Assembly (NCBI GenBank): GCA_017644045.1 | Contig: JAEPMI010000002.1 | Coordinates: forward strand, 639,024-703,023 | DNA from: Deltaproteobacteria bacterium | GTDB lineage: Bacteria; Myxococcota_A; Polyangia; Polyangiales; Houyiibacteriaceae | Length of the DNA stretch: 64,000 nucleotides | Direction: 5' to 3' | Shown: positions 44,581 to 52,460 of the stretch, one piece after another | Layout of the letters: the number at the start of each line of letters is the position of its first letter | Position numbering within the stretch: position 1 is the stretch's first letter | Position numbers and translations under genes: made by a program | Notes under the pieces: model-generated | Told to the model about the DNA's origin: nothing | Databases searched by the model: none | What the model saw: only the letters and a program-made list of their open reading frames with translations

Positions 44581-46248
44581 ATGGTTCGTAAGGCCGGGCT
44601 GATCTATCCTGTGAGCCCGGAGGACCCCATCACCGCCAACCCGAACACCGGGCGTAAGTCCGCCATCACTCAGGAATTCGGCCGTCGCTTCGGTCGTTAC
44701 GAGACCCTCTTCCGCATCGCGGGGGGCGGCATGGCGGAGGTGTACGCGGCGCGCATCGTCGGTGAGGGAGGCTTCCAGAAGGTCGTCGCCCTCAAGCGCA
44801 TGCTGCCGACGCTCGCCGAAGACGAGCGCTTCGTGACGATGTTCCTGGACGAAGGCCGCGTGGCCGCGAACATCTCGAGCCCCAACGTGGTCCAGACGCT
44901 GGATCTCGGGCGCGCGGACGACGACTCGCTCTACCTGGTGATGGAGCTGGTCGTGGGCGTGTCGCTCGGACGGCTGGTGCGCGGCGCGCTGAAGGCCAAG
45001 CGCTACCTGGGTCCGGAGGTCGCGGCGAGGATCCTGGCGGAAGCTGCTCGTGGTCTGCACGACGCTCACGAGGCCACCACGCCGATGGGTGAGCCGCTGC
45101 GCATCATCCACCGGGACGTCTCGCCGCAGAACATCCTGGTCGACCGCGCGGGCCGCACACGCATCACCGACTTCGGCGTCGCTCGCGCGATGCAGCGGCA
45201 TAGCCACACACAGACCGGCGAGATGAAGGGCAAGATGGCCTACTTCGCGCCGGAGCAGGCGGTGGGTGGCGAGCTCGATCGCCGACTCGACGTCTTCGCC
45301 CTCGGCATCGTCGCGTGGGAGGTCCTCTGCGGCCGCCGCCTCTTCAAGGGGGACAACCCCTTGATGACCCTGAAGAAGATCACCGAGGCGCCGGTCCCCA
45401 GCATCCGGAAGTATCGCCAGGACGTGCCCGAGGCACTCGACGAGGCGATCCTCAAGGCCCTCGAGCGCAATCGCGACGACCGGTGGCCGACGGCCCTCGC
45501 CTTCGCCCGGGCCATGGAGGCCGCGGTCGGTCAGCCCGCCTCGTCGACGGACGTGGCGGACCACGTGAAGGCCTTCGGCGGTGCGCCGCTCGACGACCTC
45601 GATCGCAACCTCAAGCTGGCGCTCAGCGGTGAGATCAGCCTGCCTCCACCGACCGTCGAGGAAGGCGTGGACGACGCCCCGACGGTCATGGAGCGGACCC
45701 CGCTGTCCACCTCCGCCATCGTGCCCACGGCCAGCTCGGTCTCGACCACGGACATGGGCGGAACCACGGGCACGGCCGCGCCAGCCACCGGCGGTGCTCC
45801 GAAGTGGCTCCCCATGGTCGGCGTTGCCCTGATCGCCGCGCTCGCCGCCGGCGGTGGGGCCTACTTCGCCATGAGCGGGTCGGACCCCCAGGAGCCGGTC
45901 GCCACCCCGCTCGAGTCCGGGCCGACCCAGGCCGAAGAGGAGCCCGAGACCCCGGAGGTCGCGGCCCCCGTGGAGCTCGAGGAAGCGCTCGCGGAAGACG
46001 AAGAAACGCCCGCGGAAGACGAAGAGGCGCTCGCGGAAGACGAAGAGGCGGTCGAGGAAGACGTCGAGTCGACACCGACCCGACGGCGGCGTACGCGAAC
46101 CCGAGCGACCATGGCCGCCGGGCCGGTCGCAGAGGCGATGGAAGCCGAGACCGCACCGATGCAAGAGAGTCCCCGCACCCGCCGAACCACCAACACGATG
46201 AGTACGATGAGCTCGTCGTCGATGCTCCTCCTCGGCTGGGAGGAATGA
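44581..46248 (+). CDS. Membrane-bound Ser/Thr protein kinase
   Basis: The 555-residue product has a eukaryote-like kinase domain at about residues 40-305. The Gly loop is modified (RIAGGGMAEVYAA), the Lys is in VALKRM, the catalytic loop is HRDVSPQNIL, the metal motif is DFGVAR and the APE motif is YFAPEQ. All catalytic residues are present. After a Pro/Thr-rich linker, a membrane segment lies near 400-425, followed by an acidic region with repeated AEDEEA-like units and an Arg/Thr/Ser-rich end. HRDVSPQN is typical of myxobacterial kinases. The end overlaps the DUF971 start (ATGA). Confidence 0.9.
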   Translation: MVRKAGLIYPVSPEDPITANPNTGRKSAITQEFGRRFGRYETLFRIAGGGMAEVYAARIVGEGGFQKVVALKRMLPTLAEDERFVTMFLDEGRVAANISSPNVVQTLDLGRADDDSLYLVMELVVGVSLGRLVRGALKAKRYLGPEVAARILAEAARGLHDAHEATTPMGEPLRIIHRDVSPQNILVDRAGRTRITDFGVARAMQRHSHTQTGEMKGKMAYFAPEQAVGGELDRRLDVFALGIVAWEVLCGRRLFKGDNPLMTLKKITEAPVPSIRKYRQDVPEALDEAILKALERNRDDRWPTALAFARAMEAAVGQPASSTDVADHVKAFGGAPLDDLDRNLKLALSGEISLPPPTVEEGVDDAPTVMERTPLSTSAIVPTASSVSTTDMGGTTGTAAPATGGAPKWLPMVGVALIAALAAGGGAYFAMSGSDPQEPVATPLESGPTQAEEEPETPEVAAPVELEEALAEDEETPAEDEEALAEDEEAVEEDVESTPTRRRRTRTRATMAAGPVAEAMEAETAPMQESPRTRRTTNTMSTMSSSSMLLLGWEE

Positions 46249-46592
46249 TGGAGCCAGTCGAAGTCCGAGCGCCCGAGGGGGCGCGTCTGCTGGAGATCGT
46301 CTGGGACGACGACAGCACGACCTTTCACCGCCACCATGTGCTCCGTGGGTACTGCCCCTGCGCCGTCTGCCAGGGGCACGAGGGACCGGTCCGCTGGGTC
46401 GAGGGCACCGAGTCTCTACCGGACGAAGCGTTCGTCCTTCGTACCATCGAGCCGACCGGAAGCTACGCGATCCGCCTGGAGTGGGGCGATGGTCACGGGA
46501 GCGGTATCTACACCTTTGACCACCTCCGCGCGCTGGCCGATCTCTTCGACGAGCCCGAGTCGGAGGCCGCCGGCCACGTCTTTCACCGCTGA
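46245..46592 (+). CDS. DUF971 (GBBH-like N-terminal) protein
   Basis: The 115-residue product is a stand-alone DUF971 domain. The fold is known as the N-terminal domain of gamma-butyrobetaine hydroxylase and also occurs alone or with iron-sulfur assembly proteins. The Cys motif CPCAVCQGHEG would bind metal, and YAIRLEWGDGHGSGIYTFD is the family signature. The ATG at 46245 overlaps the kinase stop as ATGA and follows GGGAGG. Its exact role in bacteria is unclear. Confidence 0.85.
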   Translation: MMEPVEVRAPEGARLLEIVWDDDSTTFHRHHVLRGYCPCAVCQGHEGPVRWVEGTESLPDEAFVLRTIEPTGSYAIRLEWGDGHGSGIYTFDHLRALADLFDEPESEAAGHVFHR

Positions 46593-46652
46593 GGTCTGGG
46601 GGGCCGTTTCGTTGCGCCCACCCGGCCCCCGTGGCAATCAGGCTGTGAAACG

Positions 46653-47600
46653 ATGAAGGTCACCGAACATCTGGCACGGGCGAAGAAGCCCCCGATCAGC
46701 TTCGAGATCATCCCGCCGAAGCGGGGCGATCACGTCAAGGACATCCTGAGCCTGGTGAAGGATCTCCAGCAGCACCAGCCGCCCTTCATCGACATCACGA
46801 GCCACCCGGCCGAGGTCGTCTACGAAGAGACCCCCGACGGCATCCAGCGCCACGTGAAGCGCAAGCGCCCGGGCACGCTCGGGGTGTGCTCGCTGATCCA
46901 GCACAAGTACAACATCGATGCGGTTCCTCACGTCCTCTGCAACGGGTTCACCCAGCAGGAGACCGAGGACTTCCTCATCGAGCTCCGCTACCTGGGCATC
47001 GACAACGTCCTGGCGATTCGTGGAGACGACAAGGGCTATCGAAAGCCCCTCCGCGACGGCCGAACACGGAACACCTACGCGCGAGACCTGATCGCCCAGA
47101 TCTCGAAGATGAACCAGGGCAAATACCTGGACGAGTACCTGGACGCTGCCCCCACGGAGTTCTGCGTGGGTTGCGCCGGATACCCGGAGAAGCACTTCGA
47201 AGCGCCGAACATCGAGACCGACGTCCGCCGCGTGGTGGAGAAGGTGGAGGCCGGTGCCGAATACGTGGTGACGCAGATGTTCTTCGAGAACGCGCACTAC
47301 TTCCGCTACGTCGAGCAGCTCCGCGAAGCCGGCGTCACGGTCCCCATCATCCCGGGCCTCAAGGTGCTCACGCGCCGCGGCCACCTGCGCTCGATTCCCC
47401 GGACCTTCCACTGCGAGATCCCCCAGTCGCTCTCCGACGAGATCGACGGCGCGCGCAAGCAAGACATCTTCGACATCGGCGTCCAGTGGACCCGCCAGCA
47501 GGCACAGGAGCTGCTCGCCGGTGGTGCCCCCGCGCTCCACTTCTACGTGATGAGCGACGCCTCGGCGGTCAACGCCGTCATCGCCGGCCTGGAGCGCTGA
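46653..47600 (+). CDS. metF: Methylenetetrahydrofolate reductase
   Basis: The 315-residue flavoprotein reduces 5,10-methylene- to 5-methyl-tetrahydrofolate for methionine synthesis. The (beta-alpha)8 barrel is seen in ISFEIIPPK with the catalytic Glu, FIDITSHPAE, NVLAIRGDD and CVGCAGYPEKH, then YVVTQMFFENAHYF and VPIIPGLKVL. Length is normal for the bacterial enzyme. It is preceded by the DUF971 gene by 60 bases. Its last 23 bases overlap the end of the convergent transglutaminase gene. Confidence 0.95.
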   Translation: MKVTEHLARAKKPPISFEIIPPKRGDHVKDILSLVKDLQQHQPPFIDITSHPAEVVYEETPDGIQRHVKRKRPGTLGVCSLIQHKYNIDAVPHVLCNGFTQQETEDFLIELRYLGIDNVLAIRGDDKGYRKPLRDGRTRNTYARDLIAQISKMNQGKYLDEYLDAAPTEFCVGCAGYPEKHFEAPNIETDVRRVVEKVEAGAEYVVTQMFFENAHYFRYVEQLREAGVTVPIIPGLKVLTRRGHLRSIPRTFHCEIPQSLSDEIDGARKQDIFDIGVQWTRQQAQELLAGGAPALHFYVMSDASAVNAVIAGLER

Positions 47601-49818
47601 TCTCCGCGAGCCGCCGCTCGAGCGAGCGGCGGGCCGCGGCGTCCATCGACCCGCCGCCATAGCGGGCGGCGAGGTACGCGTCGGTGACCGCCTCGATCAC
47701 CTCCTGACCGGCGAGCTCGTGCTGCCGAAGGGCTTCGGCGTGCTCCTTGGGCGTGTCCGACGGTGCACGCGGGAAGCCGATGCCAGCGAGCTGCTTCTCG
47801 AGCCGCTGGTAGAGACGGGTCGCCTCTCGGGCGCTGGGGCTCGGGGGTGGCCGCCGCACACGACGATCCTTCGAGCGACGACCTCGGCGGCGTCGCCACC
47901 AGACGACGACCACGAGTAGCACCACCACGATGACCACGACGATCAGCCACGTGGGAGCGCCGCCGCTCGAGCTCGGTGTGGAGCGCCTCGAGCCGGGTTC
48001 GGCGCTGGCGCCATCCGAGTCTCGCAGCGAGCGGAGGAAGCGGAAGAACTGGCGGAGCCCGTCGACCTGGTCGCGCAGGTCGTAGCCCACGACGTCACGG
48101 GACCATCGCATCCGCATCGCGTCGATCGCCGCGCGGATCTCGGCCAGGAGTCCAGTCTCCGCCAAGATCTCTCCGCGGGCTGATGGCGTGGGGTCGAGCG
48201 TTACCCATCGGTCGTCCAGCCACGCCTCGACCCAGCTGTGCGCGTCTCCCTGTTTGATCGCGTAGTAGCGGCCGTACTCGTTGTAGACGCCCCCGACGAA
48301 GCCCGTGACGTTGCGCGCCGGGATTCCCTGGGTGCGCAGCATCACCGCCAAGGCCGTGGAGAAGTACTCGCAGTGCCCTCGCTTGGCTTCGAAGAGGAAG
48401 ACCTCGAGCGGGTCGGCACCTCGGGTGTCGGGCAGCTCGAGGCTGTACTCGATCTCCCCCGAGTCGCGGAGCCATCGCTCCATGCGTTCGGCACGCTCGC
48501 GGTTCGAGCCATCACCGGCGAGCTCCTCGGCGAAGGCCGCGATGCGCTCCTGGCCGTCGGGGAGCTGGAGGTATCGGGCCCATTGTTCGTCGGGGAGCGG
48601 ATCGTCCAGCTCGGATGCGGACTCGTCGACGTACGCCGTGTAGCGCAGCGAGAGCCCGTCGGGGTCGCCGTAGCGGATTTCGCGGCCCTCGCGGAGGAAG
48701 AAGTGCCGCTGACGGTCGAGTCCAGCCTCGACCCGCGGCGGTGAGCGCAGGCCGATCGTTCCCGGTGGCAGAAAGACCACCCGCTCCCCGAGGGGGTCGA
48801 GCACCACCTCGTACTCGACGTCGACGTCGGAGCTGAGCGCACGCGGGCGGAGCGGAATCCACCCGCCGTACTCGCCTCGCATTCGGCGACGAGGGCCTTC
48901 GGTGCGGCTCCAGCGCGCATCTCGATAGTCGTCGAACGAGGTGCCGCGGAGCCGGAAGGTCTGTTCGGCCGGTGGGTCGGCGGGGAGGTCGGAGGGGGTG
49001 ATCCGAAGGACGACCGTCGGGTCGTCGCGGATGACACCGAAGTCCCCCAGCTCGACGTTGGACCCGAAGCCGGCGACCTGCTGAGCGGCCTCGCCGCCGA
49101 AGCTGAGGAAACCCATGCCGACACGGGGAAAGAGCAGGAAGAAGCCTGCGGTGACCAGGAAGAGCGGGATGGCCAGGGCAGCGGTTCCGAGGAGGAACCC
49201 GGGCCCGGCGATGCGACGCGAGCGGAGTACCCGCGCGATCGCCTCCGCTCGGGTGCGCTGGTCCTCGATGCTCTCCGGCTCCGTCGTGACCTCCGCCAGC
49301 GGCGCTCCCCCGTAGTGCCGTTCGATCTCCGCGCGCATCTGGGTGAGCGCCAACATCCACGGGGTGAGGATCACGAAGCCGAAGAAGATGAAGGCATAGT
49401 CGAGCCCCGTGGTCAGGACGCTCGCTCCGATGAGGTGGAGGAAGGCCAACGCCTGGATCTGCTGATGGTCGCGAGCGGTGTGACGGTTGAAGAGCTTCGC
49501 GATCTGCAGCCCGCCGGCCAGCTCGAACGCCAAGGCGAGAATGCTCTCGCCGAGCAGGAAGAAGCGCGCGACCTGCATCGCGACGGCCGTGAGCATGATG
49601 CCGTTCCAGATCGTCGTTCGACGCGCGAGGTCGGGCGCGGCGCGTGGGCGGGAGGAGCCGCCGAAGGCGCTGGCGACGAAGCCGACGAAGAGCACGAGGG
49701 TACCGCCGACCCCGACCTTCTGGCCGCGCGTCAGCGCGAAGAGACCGAGGGCGGAGATCGCGTAGGTCACCACCGTGTGGAGGCGGTGGAAGGGGACACC
49801 GCGCGAGGGGCCGCTCAC
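47578..49818 (-). CDS. TgpA-like transmembrane transglutaminase-domain protein
   Basis: The 746-residue protein has about six N-terminal membrane helices (DUF3488/TgpA_N region), a large periplasmic part with a transglutaminase-like domain, and a final membrane helix near residue 650. A basic C-terminal tail follows. The Cys-His-Asp triad is visible in KRGHCEYFST, GDAHSWVEAW and LDPTP. Relatives are encoded with MoxR and DUF58 genes, as here. Biochemical function is poorly defined; protease or transglutaminase activity is possible. The GTG at 49818 overlaps the DUF58 stop as GTGA. Upstream in-frame codons overlap DUF58 and were not used. Confidence 0.85.
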   Translation of the reverse strand: MSGPSRGVPFHRLHTVVTYAISALGLFALTRGQKVGVGGTLVLFVGFVASAFGGSSRPRAAPDLARRTTIWNGIMLTAVAMQVARFFLLGESILALAFELAGGLQIAKLFNRHTARDHQQIQALAFLHLIGASVLTTGLDYAFIFFGFVILTPWMLALTQMRAEIERHYGGAPLAEVTTEPESIEDQRTRAEAIARVLRSRRIAGPGFLLGTAALAIPLFLVTAGFFLLFPRVGMGFLSFGGEAAQQVAGFGSNVELGDFGVIRDDPTVVLRITPSDLPADPPAEQTFRLRGTSFDDYRDARWSRTEGPRRRMRGEYGGWIPLRPRALSSDVDVEYEVVLDPLGERVVFLPPGTIGLRSPPRVEAGLDRQRHFFLREGREIRYGDPDGLSLRYTAYVDESASELDDPLPDEQWARYLQLPDGQERIAAFAEELAGDGSNRERAERMERWLRDSGEIEYSLELPDTRGADPLEVFLFEAKRGHCEYFSTALAVMLRTQGIPARNVTGFVGGVYNEYGRYYAIKQGDAHSWVEAWLDDRWVTLDPTPSARGEILAETGLLAEIRAAIDAMRMRWSRDVVGYDLRDQVDGLRQFFRFLRSLRDSDGASAEPGSRRSTPSSSGGAPTWLIVVVIVVVLLVVVVWWRRRRGRRSKDRRVRRPPPSPSAREATRLYQRLEKQLAGIGFPRAPSDTPKEHAEALRQHELAGQEVIEAVTDAYLAARYGGGSMDAAARRSLERRLAEISAPGRR

Positions 49819-50894
49819 TCCGCCGCCTCGGGTATGGGCGCCTCGTGCACCTCGTGGACGAACGCGTTCTTGGGCGCGGGAGGAAACTCGGGCGCGTCCG
49901 CGGCTTCGATGGGCTGGAGTAGCGCGAGGAAGCGGAAGATCGGGTCGGCTGGTCCGCCACCGAGCACCATGGGCGAGCGTCCACCGCGAACCACGATCTC
50001 GACCGCGAACCCATCGGCGAGCGCCGCCTGAGCCAGTGACGCCGCTCGTGAGATCCGCCGTTCGAGCTCCGCGGCCCATTCGTCCGACGCGCCCTCCGGT
50101 CGCGCCTGATCGAGGCGAAGCGTGAGCCGTCCCCGCCCTTCCCTCGAGCGCTCCCGCACCACGAAGCGGTCGAGGGCCGCGGAGCGTCGCCAGTGAATGG
50201 CGCGCGCCTCGTCGCCCTCGCGGAAATCGCGAAGGCCCCGGATGTCCGCCCCGCGGCCGGGAGCGTCGATCACCTCGTCGCGGCCCGCGCCGAGCCCTGG
50301 GATCTCCGAGAGCACCACCGGCACCAGGGCGGGGTAGACCAGCGCCTCGCCCACGCAGCGGCGATGGCGACGCTTCTCGATCAGGCCGAAGGGGTGGCGG
50401 CTCGTGAGCACCACCTCCTCGAAGCGCAGCCAGCCCCGCTCCGCCGGCGCGCGCCGATAGACGGCACGCTGCGTCGAGGAGGCGCGGACCTTGAGGAAGA
50501 AGCAGCGACGGGGCGCCTCCGTTTCACCAACGGCGAGGTCCACGACCTCCAGGGCGTAGCTGGGCGCGCGCTTCTTGCGGTTGTGGAGCTCCAGCTCGAC
50601 GGCCATCGGGACGCCCGCGAAGAGCCGCTTGGGAAGGTGGCGGGCGACGGATACGCGCCAGAGCACCAGGTCGCTCAGGGTGCCGCTGACCAAGAGCAAG
50701 CTGAGCATCAGGCCCAGCACCAGGTAGAGGAGGTTGTTGCCAGTGTTGACCGCCGCGAGGCCGACGCCGAGACACACCGCGAGGAAGATCTTGCCCTCGC
50801 GCGTGAGCCGGAACCCTCGCCGCCGCCGCTTCGCCTTCTTGCGCTTCCTCTTCGACTTCTTCTGGTTCTGGTCTGAGCCGCGGCCCTTGGTCAC
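49815..50894 (-). CDS. DUF58 membrane protein
   Basis: The 359-residue product starts with a very basic cytoplasmic stretch of Lys and Arg, then two membrane helices near residues 35-70. The cytoplasmic domain has the DUF58 signature DIRGLRDFREGDEARAIHW. DUF58 proteins usually belong to MoxR ATPase operons and are thought to work in assembly or maturation of other proteins. The GTG at 50894 is 7 bases after the MoxR stop. Confidence 0.85.
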   Translation of the reverse strand: MTKGRGSDQNQKKSKRKRKKAKRRRRGFRLTREGKIFLAVCLGVGLAAVNTGNNLLYLVLGLMLSLLLVSGTLSDLVLWRVSVARHLPKRLFAGVPMAVELELHNRKKRAPSYALEVVDLAVGETEAPRRCFFLKVRASSTQRAVYRRAPAERGWLRFEEVVLTSRHPFGLIEKRRHRRCVGEALVYPALVPVVLSEIPGLGAGRDEVIDAPGRGADIRGLRDFREGDEARAIHWRRSAALDRFVVRERSREGRGRLTLRLDQARPEGASDEWAAELERRISRAASLAQAALADGFAVEIVVRGGRSPMVLGGGPADPIFRFLALLQPIEAADAPEFPPAPKNAFVHEVHEAPIPEAAE

Positions 50895-50901
50895 CGAGCC
50901 A

Positions 50902-51843
50902 TCATAGCGGGACGGAAAGCTCGTCGACCACCGACCGGATGGCGCGCTTCGCGTCGCCGCGCCCTTCGTTCGACACGACGGGCCGGATGCGGTGGGCGAG
51001 GACCGGCTCCGCGAGGGCCTTCACGTCGTCCGGGAGCACGTGATCGCGACCCTCCACGAGGGCACGGGCCCGAACCGCGCGCTCGAGCGCCAGCGCCGCG
51101 CGAGTCGAAGCGCCAATCTCGATGAGCGAGCTCTTCCGGGTCGCGAGGACCAGGTCGTGGAGGTAATCGATCAACAACGGCTCGACGCGAATCTCGTCCA
51201 CCTGAGCCTGTGCGGCACGGAGCTCCTCGAGGGTCACGATCGCCTCGAGAGCGGCGATGGGATCGCCATCTCTCCGGCGAGTCTCGAGGACCGCCCGCTC
51301 CACTTCGGGCGGCGGGTATCCGATCTCCGTGCGGATCAGGAAGCGGTCGAGCTGCGACTCCGGCAACGGGTAGGTCCCGTGGAAATCCTGGGGGTTCTGG
51401 GTCGCGATCACGAAGAAGGGATCCTCGAGCGCGTGAGTCACCCCATCGATCGACACCCGCCCCTCGTCCATCGCCTCGAGCAGCGCGCTCTGGGTCCGAG
51501 GAGTGGTCCGGTTGATCTCGTCCGCCAGCAGGAGCTGCGTGAACACCGGACCGGGCCGGAACACGAACTCGCCCTTGTCGCGATCGAACACGTTGCCGCC
51601 GAGCACATCGGTCGGCATCAGGTCCGACGTGAACTGCAACCGGCGGAACGTCAGGCCCACACACGCCGCGACCGCGCGGGCGAGCGTCGTCTTGCCGACG
51701 CCAGGCACGTCTTCGATCAAGAGGTGCCCCCGCGCGAGCAGGGTCACCACCGCGAGCTGGACGACCTCGTCCTTGCCGCGAAGGGCCTTGCCGATCGCGG
51801 CGGTGAGCCGGGTCGGCAGATCGGCGGAGCTACCCAGCGGCAC
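50902..51843 (-). CDS. MoxR-family AAA+ ATPase
   Basis: The 313-residue chaperone-like ATPase has Walker A EDVPGVGKTTLA, Walker B LLLADEINRTTPRTQSALLE, sensor 1 FFVIATQNPQ and the arginine-finger region ESQLDRFL. MoxR proteins usually act on neighbouring DUF58 or VWA partners, here the DUF58 and TgpA proteins downstream. The GTG at 51843 is preferred because the longer frame from 51912 would lie entirely in the upstream gene. It overlaps that gene by 14 bases, which links it to the S24-like protein and the peptide gene. Confidence 0.88.
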   Translation of the reverse strand: MPLGSSADLPTRLTAAIGKALRGKDEVVQLAVVTLLARGHLLIEDVPGVGKTTLARAVAACVGLTFRRLQFTSDLMPTDVLGGNVFDRDKGEFVFRPGPVFTQLLLADEINRTTPRTQSALLEAMDEGRVSIDGVTHALEDPFFVIATQNPQDFHGTYPLPESQLDRFLIRTEIGYPPPEVERAVLETRRRDGDPIAALEAIVTLEELRAAQAQVDEIRVEPLLIDYLHDLVLATRKSSLIEIGASTRAALALERAVRARALVEGRDHVLPDDVKALAEPVLAHRIRPVVSNEGRGDAKRAIRSVVDELSVPL

Positions 51844-52291
51844 GGACCCTGGCGGCCGCTCGCCGAAGCAGCCGGCGTGTGCGCAAGGGAAGGACCACGA
51901 CCTGACGCCCAAGCCAGGCGGAGGCTCCCTCCACCCGGGGGGGAAGACGGTGGACGGGCAGCGAGAAGCTCCCCAGCGTCACTACATCCGCCACCGCGAG
52001 CACCTCGTCACGCCGAACGTCTTCACATCCGGCGCTGTTGTCGCCGCGCATGCGCACCCACTCGACGCCTTCTCGATCGGTCCAGCGTCGAACGACACGA
52101 TGGGCCAGCTGTCGCCCACCATGGTGGGCGACCACGATCCGGTGCAGCAGGTCTTCGTTGGGTCTCGGCGACCGACAGACGAGCCGCGACCCTTCCGGAG
52201 CAAAGGGCCGCATGCTCCGGCCTCGAACCTCGAACTCCATCTGGCCCACCACATCCAACGCGCGAGACAAGGGAGTGGACTGGACGGTCAC
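51830..52291 (-). CDS. S24/S26 (signal-peptidase-like) family protein
   Basis: The 153-residue product resembles the soluble S24/S26 peptidase fold. Ser26 lies in VRGRSMRPF, where the catalytic Ser of signal peptidases and LexA-like proteases sits. His64 in LAHRVV takes the place of the general-base Lys, as in SipW/ER-type signal peptidases, and RMRGDNSAGCED gives the GDN motif. No membrane anchor is evident. The GTG at 52291 overlaps the stop of the 54-codon peptide gene as GTGA. I infer a peptidase acting on that peptide or on a partner. An ATG at 52312 is also in frame. Confidence 0.7.
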   Translation of the reverse strand: MTVQSTPLSRALDVVGQMEFEVRGRSMRPFAPEGSRLVCRSPRPNEDLLHRIVVAHHGGRQLAHRVVRRWTDREGVEWVRMRGDNSAGCEDVRRDEVLAVADVVTLGSFSLPVHRLPPRVEGASAWLGRQVVVLPLRTRRLLRRAAARVRAAG

Positions 52292-52452
52292 TGGGTGTTG
52301 TCGAGGAGGCATCCCGGGTTGAGGTCCTGCGGAGGCGGACCGTACTGACAGGCGCGCGCTACGGTCTCGAAATACGCCGATTCGACCACCGCAGGTGGCT
52401 CATAGCCGTACTCTGGCCCGTCCTGGGAGACGGGATCTCTTTCGTCGTTCAT
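52288..52452 (-). CDS. 54-residue candidate RiPP precursor peptide
   Basis: This small gene starts at an ATG at 52452 with GAGGA about 8 bases upstream, inside the end of the preceding gene. Its TGA overlaps the start of the S24-like gene as GTGA. The peptide has an acidic N-terminus, then YEPPAVVES at residues 17-25 and YFETVARAC at 27-35. The pattern Y-x-x-P-x-V ... F resembles the leader motif (YxxPxL...G.F...T) read by PqqD-type recognition domains in lasso peptide systems, with Gly and Thr replaced by Ala. The last 20 residues (35-54) hold two Cys, one Tyr and a Pro/Gly-rich middle. PqqD and radical SAM genes lie upstream on the same strand. It has no signal peptide. Confidence 0.7.
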   Translation of the reverse strand: MNDERDPVSQDGPEYGYEPPAVVESAYFETVARACQYGPPPQDLNPGCLLDNTQ

Positions 52453-52460
52453 GTCCATCC

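Noticed and set aside
47578-49818. Transglutaminase-domain gene as the lasso B2 leader peptidase
   Set aside because: It is a large multi-membrane TgpA-type protein in a MoxR operon, unlike the small soluble B2 proteins.
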